Shown here: piece by piece, positions 1 through 9,686 of the stretch
Layout of the letters: each line of letters begins with the position of its first letter
Numbering within the stretch: the stretch's first letter is position 1
Source: Methanobacteriota archaeon
GTDB taxonomy: Archaea > Thermoplasmatota > Thermoplasmata > Methanomassiliicoccales > Methanomethylophilaceae
Length of the DNA: 50,746 nucleotides
Reading direction: 5' to 3'
Assembly: GCA_023402275.1 (NCBI GenBank)
Contig: JAEXCH010000017.1
Location: forward strand, 1-50,746
Program-made: the position numbers and the translations under genes
Notes under the pieces: generated by a model
The model's input: the letters and a program-made list of their open reading frames with translations, nothing else
The model's database searches: none
What the model was told of the DNA's origin: nothing

Positions 1-2006
1 GGGCAGCCCTGTACAGAAGAAGGATACCTTTTAGGAATACCATGTCCGTCAAGGACCTGTCACAGGTAAGGGATTATCTTCAGTTCCTTTCACTATCGCT
101 ATCATATGAAACACTGAGGGTGAGGCATGTCAGGGAATTATTCTCTGGATACATGGGTTACTTCAATCAGAGGGATGACGAATATCTTCTTCATAAGATA
201 GAGGGCCATCTGCAAGACAGGACGAAGATATTGGCCGACGTTATGAAGAACGTTAGGGAGCTGACATTCCAAGAGGTATGCGACATAGTTGTAAGGGATG
301 TACACAAGCCTCAGATAAGGATCCTTATCGAGGATATGAGGATGGGGGATTCAAAGGTAACATCGAAGCTTGTCAATGAATTGACGTACGCTGTGAACAA
401 CATAGATGACCTTCATCACAACGAAGAGATACCTGACGACGAGAAGAAAGGCGTACTTCTTGCCGACTGCTTGAAATCCGTATATGTCGATCGTCCGTTC
501 GTCATCTACTTGGGTCTGGGACCCGAATGGTCAAGGACCATAATAGGAAAGGAATACATCGACAGGGAGAACGAGGCAGAACTCGATATGTACAGGTTCT
601 CAGCCCTTCTTCAACAGGGTACAAAAAGACTCTATGCGGTCAATTCCATGAGGAACGGTAAGGAATCATGCCCCTCACCTGTCTTCGAACAGATGAAGGA
701 GTATGCCTCACCGGAAAGCACTCCCATATCAGGATTCGCTGATGTTGCAGAACTGGTGGTCAAAGGTCAATGGATATCGGATTATGTGAATACGCCCATC
801 ATCACAGAGGAGGACAGACCCGATCACGTGGAGAACGATGATTGGAGATTCTCGAAATCCACATACAACAACTACTACGCTTGCCCGCGTGCATACATGT
901 ACGGGAAATTCATATCGGTACCTGACTCCGAGAGCACGATGTTCGGTAACATCATACATGAGTTCGCAGAGTTCTATCTCTGTTATCCTGAACTTGTAGA
1001 AGGCAGGGTTGAAGATTTCATGGACATGATACAGGAAAGATATTCAGGACTGTCAAGTCAGCAGATGGTGGATATCGACAGCAGCCGCATCCGTATATGC
1101 ATGACCAACATAATCCGATTCATTGATTCTTTGAAGATCGGCAATGTGCCCCTTGACAGGGATTATTCAAAGAGGAAACGCAGGAACATGTTCATGGACA
1201 TGTTCCACTGCGAAAGATACAGCAGCATGATGGAGACGGAATTCCGATCCAAAACACATCCTCTTTTCGGTAATTTCGATCTTGTTATCGATGGAAGGAT
1301 CATAGATTACAAAACAGGGAGATCCTATCCCCACAAGGACATAATGAACAAGATGGATGTCAATATGGAACAGGACTTCTATGAGTTCCAGCCTCTCATC
1401 TATCTTTCATTATTAAGGGACAATTCCCCTCCTCCATACAGATTCAGCCTCGTATATGTTGCCGACAACGATATACGTTCTGTTACGGACGATAGGTTCA
1501 GCATCGTTGAGAATGTCCGTAACGTGATACTCACGAATGACACGATCGAGGAGTTCCTTCTGGATCCCGATTGCCCCATCAAGGATCAAATGGTCGATTC
1601 ATACAACATTGTGAAGGAACAATGGACCCTTTTCGTTTCTAAGGCACTTGAGAAGGGCATCGACAGATGTTCCCAATGGAGAAGTGATGATTCGTTGGTG
1701 GATGGTATCATCAACTCCCTATGTATAAAACCGACAAAGGGGAACAAGGATACTGTTGCAAAGGCACTGGGAAAATTGGCCGATGTAGCAGGCACCGGAA
1801 TGTATCATGATGACAGGGAGGTAGTGGTACCTTCAGATACCTTGGAGAGATTCCTTTCCATTGTTGACAGGGATCATTCCTCTGCATCGACACAGACATA
1901 CACTGAATTCCCGGCAGCACCGAGACGCAACTGTTCCAGCTGTGATTTCTTCAAGGCCTGCACCAAGGACATTATCGATCTGAAGGAGGATGAGAACGAT
2001 GAATGA
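1..2006 (+). CDS. AddB-like PD-(D/E)XK nuclease with Fe-S cluster, 5'-truncated by window edge
   Basis: C-terminal part of an AddB/RecB-type helicase-nuclease subunit that would act with the next gene in processing double-strand DNA ends. The frame is open to base 3 with no stop, and the residues before the first ATG (position 42) read ALYRRRIPFRNT, the usual 'IPF/IPY' stretch inside such proteins, so the ATG at 42 is internal and the gene begins outside the window. Numbered from that ATG, C281 (in YYACPRAYM) and the C-terminal C631, C634 and C640 (NCSSCDFFKAC) give the C...CxxCx5C layout of AddB-type iron-sulfur nucleases. IIHEFAEFY and LVIDGRIIDYKTG supply the nuclease core (metal-binding Asp, catalytic Lys). 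It overlaps the downstream helicase start by 8 bp, so the two are probably co-translated. Family membership is well supported; whether it pairs as a true AddAB is inferred. Confidence 0.85.
   Translation, partial: AALYRRRIPFRNTMSVKDLSQVRDYLQFLSLSLSYETLRVRHVRELFSGYMGYFNQRDDEYLLHKIEGHLQDRTKILADVMKNVRELTFQEVCDIVVRDVHKPQIRILIEDMRMGDSKVTSKLVNELTYAVNNIDDLHHNEEIPDDEKKGVLLADCLKSVYVDRPFVIYLGLGPEWSRTIIGKEYIDRENEAELDMYRFSALLQQGTKRLYAVNSMRNGKESCPSPVFEQMKEYASPESTPISGFADVAELVVKGQWISDYVNTPIITEEDRPDHVENDDWRFSKSTYNNYYACPRAYMYGKFISVPDSESTMFGNIIHEFAEFYLCYPELVEGRVEDFMDMIQERYSGLSSQQMVDIDSSRIRICMTNIIRFIDSLKIGNVPLDRDYSKRKRRNMFMDMFHCERYSSMMETEFRSKTHPLFGNFDLVIDGRIIDYKTGRSYPHKDIMNKMDVNMEQDFYEFQPLIYLSLLRDNSPPPYRFSLVYVADNDIRSVTDDRFSIVENVRNVILTNDTIEEFLLDPDCPIKDQMVDSYNIVKEQWTLFVSKALEKGIDRCSQWRSDDSLVDGIINSLCIKPTKGNKDTVAKALGKLADVAGTGMYHDDREVVVPSDTLERFLSIVDRDHSSASTQTYTEFPAAPRRNCSSCDFFKACTKDIIDLKEDENDE
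1983..1989 (+). promoter_or_regulatory. Shine-Dalgarno site deciding the start of the UvrD/AddA-like gene
   Basis: AAGGAGG lies inside the end of the upstream gene. It directly abuts an ATG at 1990 but is nine bases before the ATG at 1999, so 1999 is the better start. Confidence 0.6.
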
Positions 2007-4872
2007 GCTCAACCCCTCTCAGAGAAGGATCGCCGATGAATTGGAAGGAATGATCGTTGTGGATGCCGGACCTGGTACCGGTAAGACACACACAATAGTG
2101 GATAGATTCCTGAACATACTTCGTAAGGAGGACATCGATACAATGGATGTTCTTCTACTGACCTTCACGAAGAATGCAGCAAGCGAGATGGAGGAAAGGA
2201 TACGAAGCAGGATGGCCGGTACCGAGTTATCGAAAGTATCCAAGTTCATCCAGACCAGCACTTTCGATTCGTTCTGTTTCTCTGTTGTCATGGAGTCCCC
2301 GGAGACGGTTAGCAGATTCTTCAGGATGGACGAGGTACTCACAAGAGGCGCCACCCTGATAGAGAATGAGACCCTGAATCTGGAATATTTCACGGATTTC
2401 TTTGACAGATTCATGTCCTATCATCAGGATGAGTACGGCATACAGGGGACGATAGCCTCGCAGAACGTGCCTGAACTGTACAGGATGATCAACAGATTGA
2501 TGTCGAGAGGGGTCGTTCCTCTAAGAAAGGGATGGTTCGGCGGAGACGACGGAAGGATATTGAAGGGGGATATAGACGAGGTCTACTTCACACTTTCAAG
2601 GATGAATGAGGAGGTCAGCAGCAGAGGCAATTATGCCCTGGCATCCTCCCTTTGCAAGAAGTTCTCCGATGATCAGACATTCTTGGACCTTGGTCTGACG
2701 ACCACCGAACCTCTTCCCGACAGTATGCTGAGGGATGCTGCCAACGACAACAGGGATGATCTGATCTCCCTCATACACGATGTCTATTACGATTATGTCA
2801 GGAGCTGCATAAACGATGACAGACTTACATATGGATTAGTGGCATCTTTCGCCTTCATCGTTCTATACGATGACAGGAAGACCAGAGAAAGGATGTCCGT
2901 AAGATATCTCATGATAGATGAGTTCCAGGATACCAACGAGAACCAACTAATGATATCCCTCATGTTGCTGAAGGAACCAAATCTTTGCGTGGTCGGGGAT
3001 TGGAAACAAGGAATATACGGATTCAGACATGTCTCCATCGATAACATAGTCCATTTTGAGGAACGGGTCAGAAGATTGAGGAAGTTGTTGAACGATGACA
3101 GCACAAGGGTCCCTTTCCAGATACCTGAGATAAAGAAATTGTCATTGGACATGAACTACAGGAGTTCCCAGATCATAATAGATGCTGCTTACGACAGCCT
3201 TTATATACCAGCAACAAGCAAGGATGATGTCGGTAAGGGATACCTCGACGAGAATGTAACCAGGATAACCGTAGAACGTGACGACATCGGGAACGATACC
3301 CATATGGAATACGTCTCGGCACCTTCAAGAGAAGAAGAGGTCAACGAGGTCATAAGGACTATAATACAATATGTGCGGGGGGACCTGATCATCCATGAGG
3401 ACGGGACCTTAAGAAGACCTGATTTCGGAGATATAGCTGTACTTTGCAGGAACACTAACCTCTGCAGAGCTGTCAATGATTCCGCCATCGCCGCAGGCAT
3501 ACCTGCATTCCTTCAGGGGGATGTGGAGGTCATGAGCACTCGCGAGGGGAAGCTGGCACTTGCCTGGTTGAAATATATTAACAACAAGAACGACGACTGG
3601 GGGATAGGGCCCATCATGGCCGATGCCGGATATACCTTGGACGACATAATCAGAATGAGGAACGACCCTCCTATGATATTCACTGACATGAGAAGATCAT
3701 TGATCAGGAAGAAAAGAAGGATCACCGATCTCCTGTCATCGATATTCGCATTCTACAATCTGAACAATGACATCACTCAGACCATAATCTCCGTGATATC
3801 GTCATCACACCGAAATTCCCTGTTGACCATATCGGATGTCATAGGCATGATAGAGACAGATATAGAGACGAACACGAAATATCCCGTGGACGGTATGCTG
3901 GACAGAAAGGCCGTTACGATACAGACAATGCATAAATCAAAAGGTCTGGAATATCCGATCGTGATAATAGCGGGAGTGGACTCCCATGTCATGCCCAGCA
4001 CATCCGCGGACAGGTCATCATACTCTTTCAACGATCTTACGGGAATAAGATGCAGGAAGGACGTCTCATCCTTTGGATTGGATTATTCGAAGATGACGCG
4101 TTCATGGAGATCATATCTCGCCGAAAGGTCCGTTGTCAGGGATTACAGCGAGGAAAGGAGGCTGATGTTCGTTGCTTTATCACGTGCAAAGCAATATGTC
4201 ACGTTGGTGTCCGGCCCTAAACCTTCCAACTTCTTCACCTATCTGTCGAAGGGAAAGGAGAGGGACATCAGCGATCTTGATGTCATAGACCTCGATATCA
4301 ACTCAGCTCCAGACCTGATAGATCCTCCGGAGATCGGTGGCCTCATTCCCAGAAGGATGAATCTCGGAGTTCATGATATAATGAGGTCCATAGGCGATCT
4401 GCGTCCCGACCATGACAATGACGAATTCTCCGGTAAGGGAAAGGAGTACGGCACGGAGATACATGAACTGGCCCATGCCCTTGCCGTAGGTCATAAGATA
4501 GATGATGAGAGGCCGGAGATACCTGTGATCCAGGATATCCTATCCTCGGTCTCGGATGCCGATCTGATACTGCCCGAAGCGGAATGCTACCTTCCGTTCA
4601 ATGACCTGAATGTGACATTGAAGGGGATAATAGATCTTCTCGTTGTCTATCCCGATCGGATAGAGATACATGATTACAAGACCGATGTCATCACATCATA
4701 TGAGGAAGAGTACAGGATACAGCTCAGCGTGTACGCACATGCCGCATCCGAATATTATGGAAAACGTGCGAAATGCATCATTGACTATGTCTCATTGGAC
4801 AGGTCGGTAGAATTCGATCCTAAGCCAAAGGATGAGATCGCTGAAAGGATCAGAGAGTATATTGATTTATAA
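1999..4872 (+). CDS. UvrD/AddA-like superfamily 1 helicase with C-terminal RecB-type nuclease domain
   Basis: ATP-dependent DNA helicase-nuclease of about 957 residues, likely acting on DNA ends with the preceding AddB-like subunit. Visible motifs in order: Walker A AGPGTGKT (residues 23-30), Walker B DEFQD (near 307), VGDWKQGIYGFR, LDMNYRSS, QTMHKSKGLEYPIVI, and MFVALSRAKQ, all standard for UvrD/AddA helicases. Near residue 890 HDYKTD matches the catalytic DYK of the PD-(D/E)XK nuclease, so this subunit carries its own nuclease domain, as AddA does. The start at 1999 is chosen over the in-frame ATG at 1990 because of the spacing to AAGGAGG. Archaea usually resect ends with HerA-NurA and Mre11-Rad50, so a complete AddAB-like pair is noteworthy. 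Confidence 0.85.
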   Translation: MNELNPSQRRIADELEGMIVVDAGPGTGKTHTIVDRFLNILRKEDIDTMDVLLLTFTKNAASEMEERIRSRMAGTELSKVSKFIQTSTFDSFCFSVVMESPETVSRFFRMDEVLTRGATLIENETLNLEYFTDFFDRFMSYHQDEYGIQGTIASQNVPELYRMINRLMSRGVVPLRKGWFGGDDGRILKGDIDEVYFTLSRMNEEVSSRGNYALASSLCKKFSDDQTFLDLGLTTTEPLPDSMLRDAANDNRDDLISLIHDVYYDYVRSCINDDRLTYGLVASFAFIVLYDDRKTRERMSVRYLMIDEFQDTNENQLMISLMLLKEPNLCVVGDWKQGIYGFRHVSIDNIVHFEERVRRLRKLLNDDSTRVPFQIPEIKKLSLDMNYRSSQIIIDAAYDSLYIPATSKDDVGKGYLDENVTRITVERDDIGNDTHMEYVSAPSREEEVNEVIRTIIQYVRGDLIIHEDGTLRRPDFGDIAVLCRNTNLCRAVNDSAIAAGIPAFLQGDVEVMSTREGKLALAWLKYINNKNDDWGIGPIMADAGYTLDDIIRMRNDPPMIFTDMRRSLIRKKRRITDLLSSIFAFYNLNNDITQTIISVISSSHRNSLLTISDVIGMIETDIETNTKYPVDGMLDRKAVTIQTMHKSKGLEYPIVIIAGVDSHVMPSTSADRSSYSFNDLTGIRCRKDVSSFGLDYSKMTRSWRSYLAERSVVRDYSEERRLMFVALSRAKQYVTLVSGPKPSNFFTYLSKGKERDISDLDVIDLDINSAPDLIDPPEIGGLIPRRMNLGVHDIMRSIGDLRPDHDNDEFSGKGKEYGTEIHELAHALAVGHKIDDERPEIPVIQDILSSVSDADLILPEAECYLPFNDLNVTLKGIIDLLVVYPDRIEIHDYKTDVITSYEEEYRIQLSVYAHAASEYYGKRAKCIIDYVSLDRSVEFDPKPKDEIAERIREYIDL

Positions 4873-4893
4873 TCCTAAGTAATCTGGGTCCTC

Positions 4894-7458
4894 ATGAACA
4901 CAGGGGGACTCACTGATAAAGAAGTGAAAGAGAGGGTTTCCACCGGAAAGGTGAACCATTTCGAGTCTCCCGTCAGCAGAAGTTACCTTGACATAATAAT
5001 CAAGAACGTCTGCACCACATTCAACCTGATCCTTCTGATATTGGGTGCTGCACTGTTGTATTTTGACGAGCCGATAAGCGCCTTGTCCGCTACAGGTGTG
5101 ATAGCCCTGAATGTCCTGATATCAACGATACAGGAGATGAGGGCAAAAAGAAGGCTCGACAAGATCGCTCTGCTCCTTAGGCCCACGGTACATGTGATAA
5201 GGAACGGCAGGGAAGAGGAGATCGATCCCTCAAAGATAGTGATGGATGATGTCATCCATCTGTCATCAGGCGATCAGGCCCAGGTGGATGGGGAAATAAT
5301 AGAGGCGGTCTCGCTTGAGATGGACGAATCCCTTCTTACAGGAGAATCCAGCACCAGGAGGAAGCGTGTAGGCGATACCGTCTATTCAGGCGCATTCTGT
5401 GTAACAGGCGACGGCTATTACAGGGTCACGGCACTTGGGGAGGATACATTCGCATCCCAGATGCTGGTGAGTGCCAAGAAATACAAAAGGAAGAATACCC
5501 CGCTTCAGAGGGAGACAGCGACCGTCACCAAGATGCTGATGGTCATAGCCTTCGTATTCCTTCTGATCCTGGCGATAATAAATGTGCTCACAGGAGAGGG
5601 GGCTAAGCTCTTCGCCATAAAATCCGTGCTTGTGCTGGATATAGTACCGATAGCACTCTTCTTACTGATAACCATAACATACATGATCGCCGCAGTACGT
5701 ATGGCGAATGGCGGCGTCCTGCTTCAGAACTCCAATTCGGTGGAGTCAATGAGTCATGTGGATACCGTGTGCATGGATAAGACAGGAACGATAACGACCA
5801 ACGATCTTGTCTACGAGGACATGGAAACATTCGTTGATCGAAATGATGCTATAGACACCATCAAAAGATTCGTTTCATCCACTGGCAGCAAGAATCGTAC
5901 TGTCAAAGCATTGGAGAAAGAATTCGGCAGCAGCACGGCCGATCTTGTCGAAGAGATACAATTCTCATCCGATAGGAAATACAGTGCAGTGAGGATATCT
6001 TACGGGAGTGGCTCGGAGACCATATTCATGGGAGCATGGCCTTCTCTAAAACAACACGTTAAGGGAAATGACATAACGGACAAGATATCCGAACTATCCA
6101 AGAAAGGATTGAGAACTGTAGTCCTGTGCAAAGGCAAGGACACACCCCTTTACAAAGATGATGAACCTTCGATCCCCGATCTTGAACTCATCGCCTTGAT
6201 ATCCATAAGGGATGAGGTAAGACCTGACTGCAGGGAGATAATAGATAACTTCCAGAAGAACGGAATGGACCTGAAGGTCATATCCGGTGATAATCCGGAG
6301 ACAGTGGATGCATTGTTCTCTTTGGCAGAGATACCGGGGGACAGGAACATAATATCAGGTGACGAACTCGAAGGTCTTTCAGGAAAGGAGTTGGATGATA
6401 CCATCCTAAGAACGAACATCTTCGGTAGGATGAAACCTGATCAAAAGGAATTGATAGTTGATAGTCTCAAGAAGAGTGGAAGATATGTCGCAATGGTCGG
6501 GGACGGAGTAAATGACGTAAGGTCCCTCAAGGCCGCTAATGTCGGTGTCGCACTTCAGAGCGGAAGCGGAGCGGCCAGAGGGGTCGCGGACATGGTCCTG
6601 GTAAATGACCAATTCTCGGCATTGCCAAAAGCGATAACCGAGGGAAAGAGAACGGTCACTGGTATGAGGGACATACTCCGTCTTTATCTCACAAGGAATT
6701 TCGTACTTGCGATATTGGTTGGGATACTTCTTCTGGCCTTGGGAAGATTCCCTATGCTGCCTGTACACAACACGATATATGCCCTGACCTCAGTTTCGTT
6801 CGCAGCATTCCTAATGGCGATATGGGCCAAACCTTCCAACAATAAGGCGCTCATACTTCCTGGAGTACTTAGGTTCTCGATACCGATGGCAGTGATGATA
6901 GCCGGATTCGGTCTTGCGATATACGCCCTTTTCCTATTCGGTACGGGCAGCGGACTGTTCGATCTGGGAGAGAGTTTCTACCATGGCATGTATGAAGCAT
7001 ACGGCAATTCACCTCTCTGGGAGAACTGGGAAGGATTCTGGGGGCACATGTCATTCGGCGATGAGAGCTTCGCGGACGTCACCGCCAGGAATGCAATGCT
7101 TATATTCGTGATGCTGGCAGGTATATCCCAGCTGTTCTTCATCTATCCATTGTTGAAATTCTATTCCGTGGACGGCGTTGTATCGAAGGATCTGAAACCC
7201 ACGATATTGGCAATACTCCTCTTCGGACTTGTCGCCTTGATATATGAGATACCTGAGGTCGCGGTCGGCATAGCTTCCCTCGCCATATTCCCGACGGAGT
7301 ACTATCTGCTGATCCTTGGATTCGTGGTGCTTTGGTTCTTCTTTGCGGTTTTCTTCCTCAAGAGTCCAATGATGCAGAGGATGTCCGATGCGACAGAGAA
7401 TGCTTACAAGAGATCACTGGAAGCAGAGATAGAGAAAGAGGACGATCACGGGAAGTAA
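4894..7458 (+). CDS. P-type cation-transporting ATPase, CtpE-like
   Basis: Membrane pump of 854 residues. It has the actuator motif TGES (DESLLTGES), the phosphorylation motif DKTGT with Asp295, and the hinge motif GDGVNDVRSLKAANVGVAL. Two N-terminal membrane hairpins flank the actuator domain and six hydrophobic stretches follow the hinge, the P2-type layout. The N-terminus GLTDKEVKERVSTGKVN and the NVCTTFNLIL segment resemble the CtpE group of putative calcium pumps. The membrane-4 stretch has IVPIALFLL in place of the common PEGL, which fits that group but leaves the ion open. It follows the helicase gene by 21 bp with no clear ribosome binding site and converges with the exonuclease gene, whose end it overlaps by 13 bp. 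Confidence 0.85.
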   Translation: MNTGGLTDKEVKERVSTGKVNHFESPVSRSYLDIIIKNVCTTFNLILLILGAALLYFDEPISALSATGVIALNVLISTIQEMRAKRRLDKIALLLRPTVHVIRNGREEEIDPSKIVMDDVIHLSSGDQAQVDGEIIEAVSLEMDESLLTGESSTRRKRVGDTVYSGAFCVTGDGYYRVTALGEDTFASQMLVSAKKYKRKNTPLQRETATVTKMLMVIAFVFLLILAIINVLTGEGAKLFAIKSVLVLDIVPIALFLLITITYMIAAVRMANGGVLLQNSNSVESMSHVDTVCMDKTGTITTNDLVYEDMETFVDRNDAIDTIKRFVSSTGSKNRTVKALEKEFGSSTADLVEEIQFSSDRKYSAVRISYGSGSETIFMGAWPSLKQHVKGNDITDKISELSKKGLRTVVLCKGKDTPLYKDDEPSIPDLELIALISIRDEVRPDCREIIDNFQKNGMDLKVISGDNPETVDALFSLAEIPGDRNIISGDELEGLSGKELDDTILRTNIFGRMKPDQKELIVDSLKKSGRYVAMVGDGVNDVRSLKAANVGVALQSGSGAARGVADMVLVNDQFSALPKAITEGKRTVTGMRDILRLYLTRNFVLAILVGILLLALGRFPMLPVHNTIYALTSVSFAAFLMAIWAKPSNNKALILPGVLRFSIPMAVMIAGFGLAIYALFLFGTGSGLFDLGESFYHGMYEAYGNSPLWENWEGFWGHMSFGDESFADVTARNAMLIFVMLAGISQLFFIYPLLKFYSVDGVVSKDLKPTILAILLFGLVALIYEIPEVAVGIASLAIFPTEYYLLILGFVVLWFFFAVFFLKSPMMQRMSDATENAYKRSLEAEIEKEDDHGK

Positions 7459-8054
7459 TCCCCGCATCTGTACATACCTATCATCACGAATGATGCCATC
7501 CTTGCATCCGATAGGGCGCGGTGATCCTGCTTATCCCCGATGTTTGCTGGGTCGTCCTGAAGTACTGTCTTGTATGCATGATCCAGTTTTGGGAATCTGT
7601 AGCTGACCCCATAGAATTGACTGGGGAGTTTACAGACATTGGTCGCAGCCTTCATTATATCCGTGCATTGAGTGAACATACCTCTTAGGTTCCAAGGCTC
7701 CCTGTACAGGAACTTATCCATGTCGAAAGGTATGTTGTATGATGTCACGGCCTTTCCCTTCAGTATAGATATGACATCACTCCTGACCTTTGACATGGGA
7801 GGGGCTGCAGAGACCATATCCAGAGTAAGATCGGTGTTCTCGAATATCCATGCCTTCTTCCTTTCATCGCTCCAATCGGTTATATCATGGCCTACCACTG
7901 ATGAATACACATCCCTTACAGTACCCGCTTCGATGTCAACAGCACATATACCTATGTCCACGACCACGTCCTTTGGAGCTCCGTCAAGTCCTGTGGTCTC
8001 CGTATCTATGACATATATCTCATCAGGAACATCGAAGAAATCCTCAAGTCTCAT
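7446..8054 (-). CDS. DnaQ-like 3'-5' exonuclease (DEDD family)
   Basis: Protein of 202 residues with the RNase T/DNA polymerase III epsilon-type exonuclease fold. The first metal-binding motif is VIDTETTGLDG near the N-terminus, a middle motif lies around SYNIPFDMDKF, and the last motif is DHRALSDARM near residue 180, giving the Asp-Glu-Asp-(His)-Asp set of a DEDDh exonuclease. No polymerase domain is attached, so it is a stand-alone nuclease for proofreading, repair or RNA turnover; the sequence does not decide. Its ATG overlaps the stop of the upstream membrane-protein gene as ATGA, so the two form one transcription unit. It converges with the P-type ATPase gene. Confidence 0.8.
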   Translation of the reverse strand: MRLEDFFDVPDEIYVIDTETTGLDGAPKDVVVDIGICAVDIEAGTVRDVYSSVVGHDITDWSDERKKAWIFENTDLTLDMVSAAPPMSKVRSDVISILKGKAVTSYNIPFDMDKFLYREPWNLRGMFTQCTDIMKAATNVCKLPSQFYGVSYRFPKLDHAYKTVLQDDPANIGDKQDHRALSDARMASFVMIGMYRCGDYFP

Positions 8055-8587
8055 TGCCCATCACCCGCATGATATGTTTCAGTCCTCTTTGCCGTTACCA
8101 TCAGGAATACGAACAGGAATACAGCAAAGATCGTTATTATACCAAATAGTGGGGCAGCCTTATCTTTTATTGTTATAGGTGGGAGATCTTCCGTATGAAA
8201 GACATCGCCCGGGATCAATGGAACAGGGTCGATGAAATACATCTGTATATCTGTTGATATTCCTTTGAAATAATGGACCATCGTATTACCTTCCGCATCG
8301 AACTCATGTCTTGGCGTAATTGAAGAGGATCTGTCCGTTTCACCATTGATGTCCCGTTCAAAGAACACGATATCGGTCTTGCTCATATCATAGATATCTG
8401 AAAAGGTGACGATCCTTATCTCCCCATCTGGATCCGTAATTTCTCCGTCAGGGAATGTTACATCTATCCCTTGGACCTCCTCATAGTATATCCTGAATGT
8501 TTCATCGGATGATGCCGATAATGAGGGTGACATCAATATAAGAGCAGAAAGAATACCGATCAACAACAGATGAGTATATGCTCTCAT
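8051..8587 (-). CDS. Hypothetical secreted, membrane-anchored protein
   Basis: Protein of 178 residues that I do not recognise by family. It has an N-terminal signal peptide (about 1-26, rich in Leu and Ile, ending SLSASSDE), an acidic extracellular domain of about 115 residues, and one C-terminal membrane helix (PLFGIITIFAVFLFVFLMV) followed by a short basic tail, giving a type I membrane topology with most of the chain outside. It starts a two-gene unit with the exonuclease gene (ATGA overlap) and is divergent from the sulfur-carrier gene, with about 74 bp between the starts. No catalytic motif is visible. Confidence 0.6.
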   Translation of the reverse strand: MRAYTHLLLIGILSALILMSPSLSASSDETFRIYYEEVQGIDVTFPDGEITDPDGEIRIVTFSDIYDMSKTDIVFFERDINGETDRSSSITPRHEFDAEGNTMVHYFKGISTDIQMYFIDPVPLIPGDVFHTEDLPPITIKDKAAPLFGIITIFAVFLFVFLMVTAKRTETYHAGDGQ

Positions 8588-8661
8588 TGTTACATCGATG
8601 TGTTTGCTGTATTTAGATTCAATGTAAAAACATCAATATAACTGTAGCAGGATTGATATCC

Positions 8662-8856
8662 ATGGGCTCCAAGATCACCATCAACAACAATACCTATGAA
8701 ATACCGCCTGACACCACTATAGCTGATGCGGTCCACTCTTTGGGGTTCTCTCCGGATACTTTCATTTTTATGATCGATGGGCGCCCGGTCCCAATGGATA
8801 TGATGATAGGGGACGGGTCAGTAATCCTATCGATCAAGGTAGCATCGGGCGGTTAA
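8662..8856 (+). CDS. Ubiquitin-like sulfur carrier (MoaD/ThiS/SAMP type)
   Basis: A 64-residue beta-grasp protein ending in Gly-Gly. The layout matches ThiS/MoaD and archaeal SAMP proteins: short beta hairpin (KITINNNTYEIP), helix (TIADAVHSLGF), a strand with FMIDGRPVP, and the tail IKVASGG, whose terminal glycine would be adenylated by an E1-like enzyme and then carry sulfur or be conjugated to proteins. The start is ATG 8662, because a TATA-like element (ATCAATATAA, about 8632-8641) sits about 25 bp upstream and implies a leaderless transcript; a TTG at 8653 is the alternative. The partner could be the Ncs6-type thiolase at 24.8-25.7 kb, since archaeal tRNA 2-thiolation uses such carriers; that link is inferred. 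It ends tail-to-tail with the short CobQ gene, the two stop codons sharing bases. Confidence 0.75.
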   Translation: MGSKITINNNTYEIPPDTTIADAVHSLGFSPDTFIFMIDGRPVPMDMMIGDGSVILSIKVASGG

Positions 8857-9686
8857 TCCTTAGCGATATCATCTATGGCATCAAGGTCCATTCCGGACTC
8901 TATCGATCTATCCAGAAGAGTATCGAGATTCTTCATGAATGCGTCCATTACGGTGGGGCCGTCAAGTTTTCCGTCATGATCCGACATGGAATCCTCTTCG
9001 GGGAACTTAAGTTCCATATGTGGTATGGTGCCGAGGAATCTCATTCCTGTCAATTCCTCGATCCTATCGATACCGCTCCTCAATATGGACGGGTCCCCTC
9101 TGAATCGATTTATGATGAATCCTTTCAAGAGAGGGCGGACATCGTCAGGCATAAGGAGCCATGTTCCATAGAATGCTGCGAACACGCCTCCTCTCTCAAT
9201 ATCGCCGACCAATACTGCAGGTATGTTCCTGGCCCTCATTATCCCTTTATTGGCTATGTCGCGGTCCATGATGTTCAGCTCTACCGGAGATCCGGAACCC
9301 TCACATACTACCGCATCATGTCTGCTGGACAATCTGTCAAATGCTTCACATGAATGGGTAAGCATCCTTTTGACATCCAAAGGATTCACATTGGAAAGAT
9401 CCTCTGCCGCCTCCCCATCCAACACCAGTTGTATCGTCCCATTGCCTGATGGTTTCAGGAGTATCGGATTCATATCGCTTTCCGGTTCAATGCCGGATGC
9501 CCATGCCTGGAATGCCTGTCCCATCCCTATCTCCTTACCATCCTTTGTCACGAATGAATTCAGCGACAGGTTAGAGGCTTTGAAAGGAGATACCTTTATT
9601 CCCTTTCTTCTAAGATATCTGCAATACAACGCTGTGATGGTTGTCTTGCCGGCACCTGAGGAGGTTCCAAAGAATATTATCTTCAA
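8853..9686 (-). CDS. Short CobQ paralogue: P-loop synthetase domain without amidotransferase
   Basis: A 277-residue protein matching only the N-terminal ATP-binding half of cobyric acid synthase (dethiobiotin-synthetase fold). It keeps the P-loop GTSSGAGKTT near the N-terminus, the substrate-side segment FKASNLSLNSFV, and the CEGSGSPVELNIMDRDIANKG region typical of CobQ, but stops after about 275 residues with no glutamine amidotransferase domain or catalytic Cys. It lies directly downstream of the full-length CobQ gene with a 4-bp overlap, so the two are co-expressed and probably arose by duplication. It might take ammonia from its partner, act on a different carboxylate of a corrinoid or other substrate, or be regulatory; the sequence cannot tell. 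Confidence 0.7.
   Translation of the reverse strand: MKIIFFGTSSGAGKTTITALYCRYLRRKGIKVSPFKASNLSLNSFVTKDGKEIGMGQAFQAWASGIEPESDMNPILLKPSGNGTIQLVLDGEAAEDLSNVNPLDVKRMLTHSCEAFDRLSSRHDAVVCEGSGSPVELNIMDRDIANKGIMRARNIPAVLVGDIERGGVFAAFYGTWLLMPDDVRPLLKGFIINRFRGDPSILRSGIDRIEELTGMRFLGTIPHMELKFPEEDSMSDHDGKLDGPTVMDAFMKNLDTLLDRSIESGMDLDAIDDIAKD

Noticed and set aside
42..44. ATG as the real start of the first gene
   Set aside because: The frame is open to the window edge and the upstream residues (ALYRRRIPFRNT) fit the interior of AddB-type proteins, so the gene continues outside the window.
729..959. Antisense and alternative-frame ORFs such as this one, and others inside the surface-protein genes
   Set aside because: They mirror strongly supported genes in other frames, lack family resemblance and have no separate promoters or ribosome binding sites.
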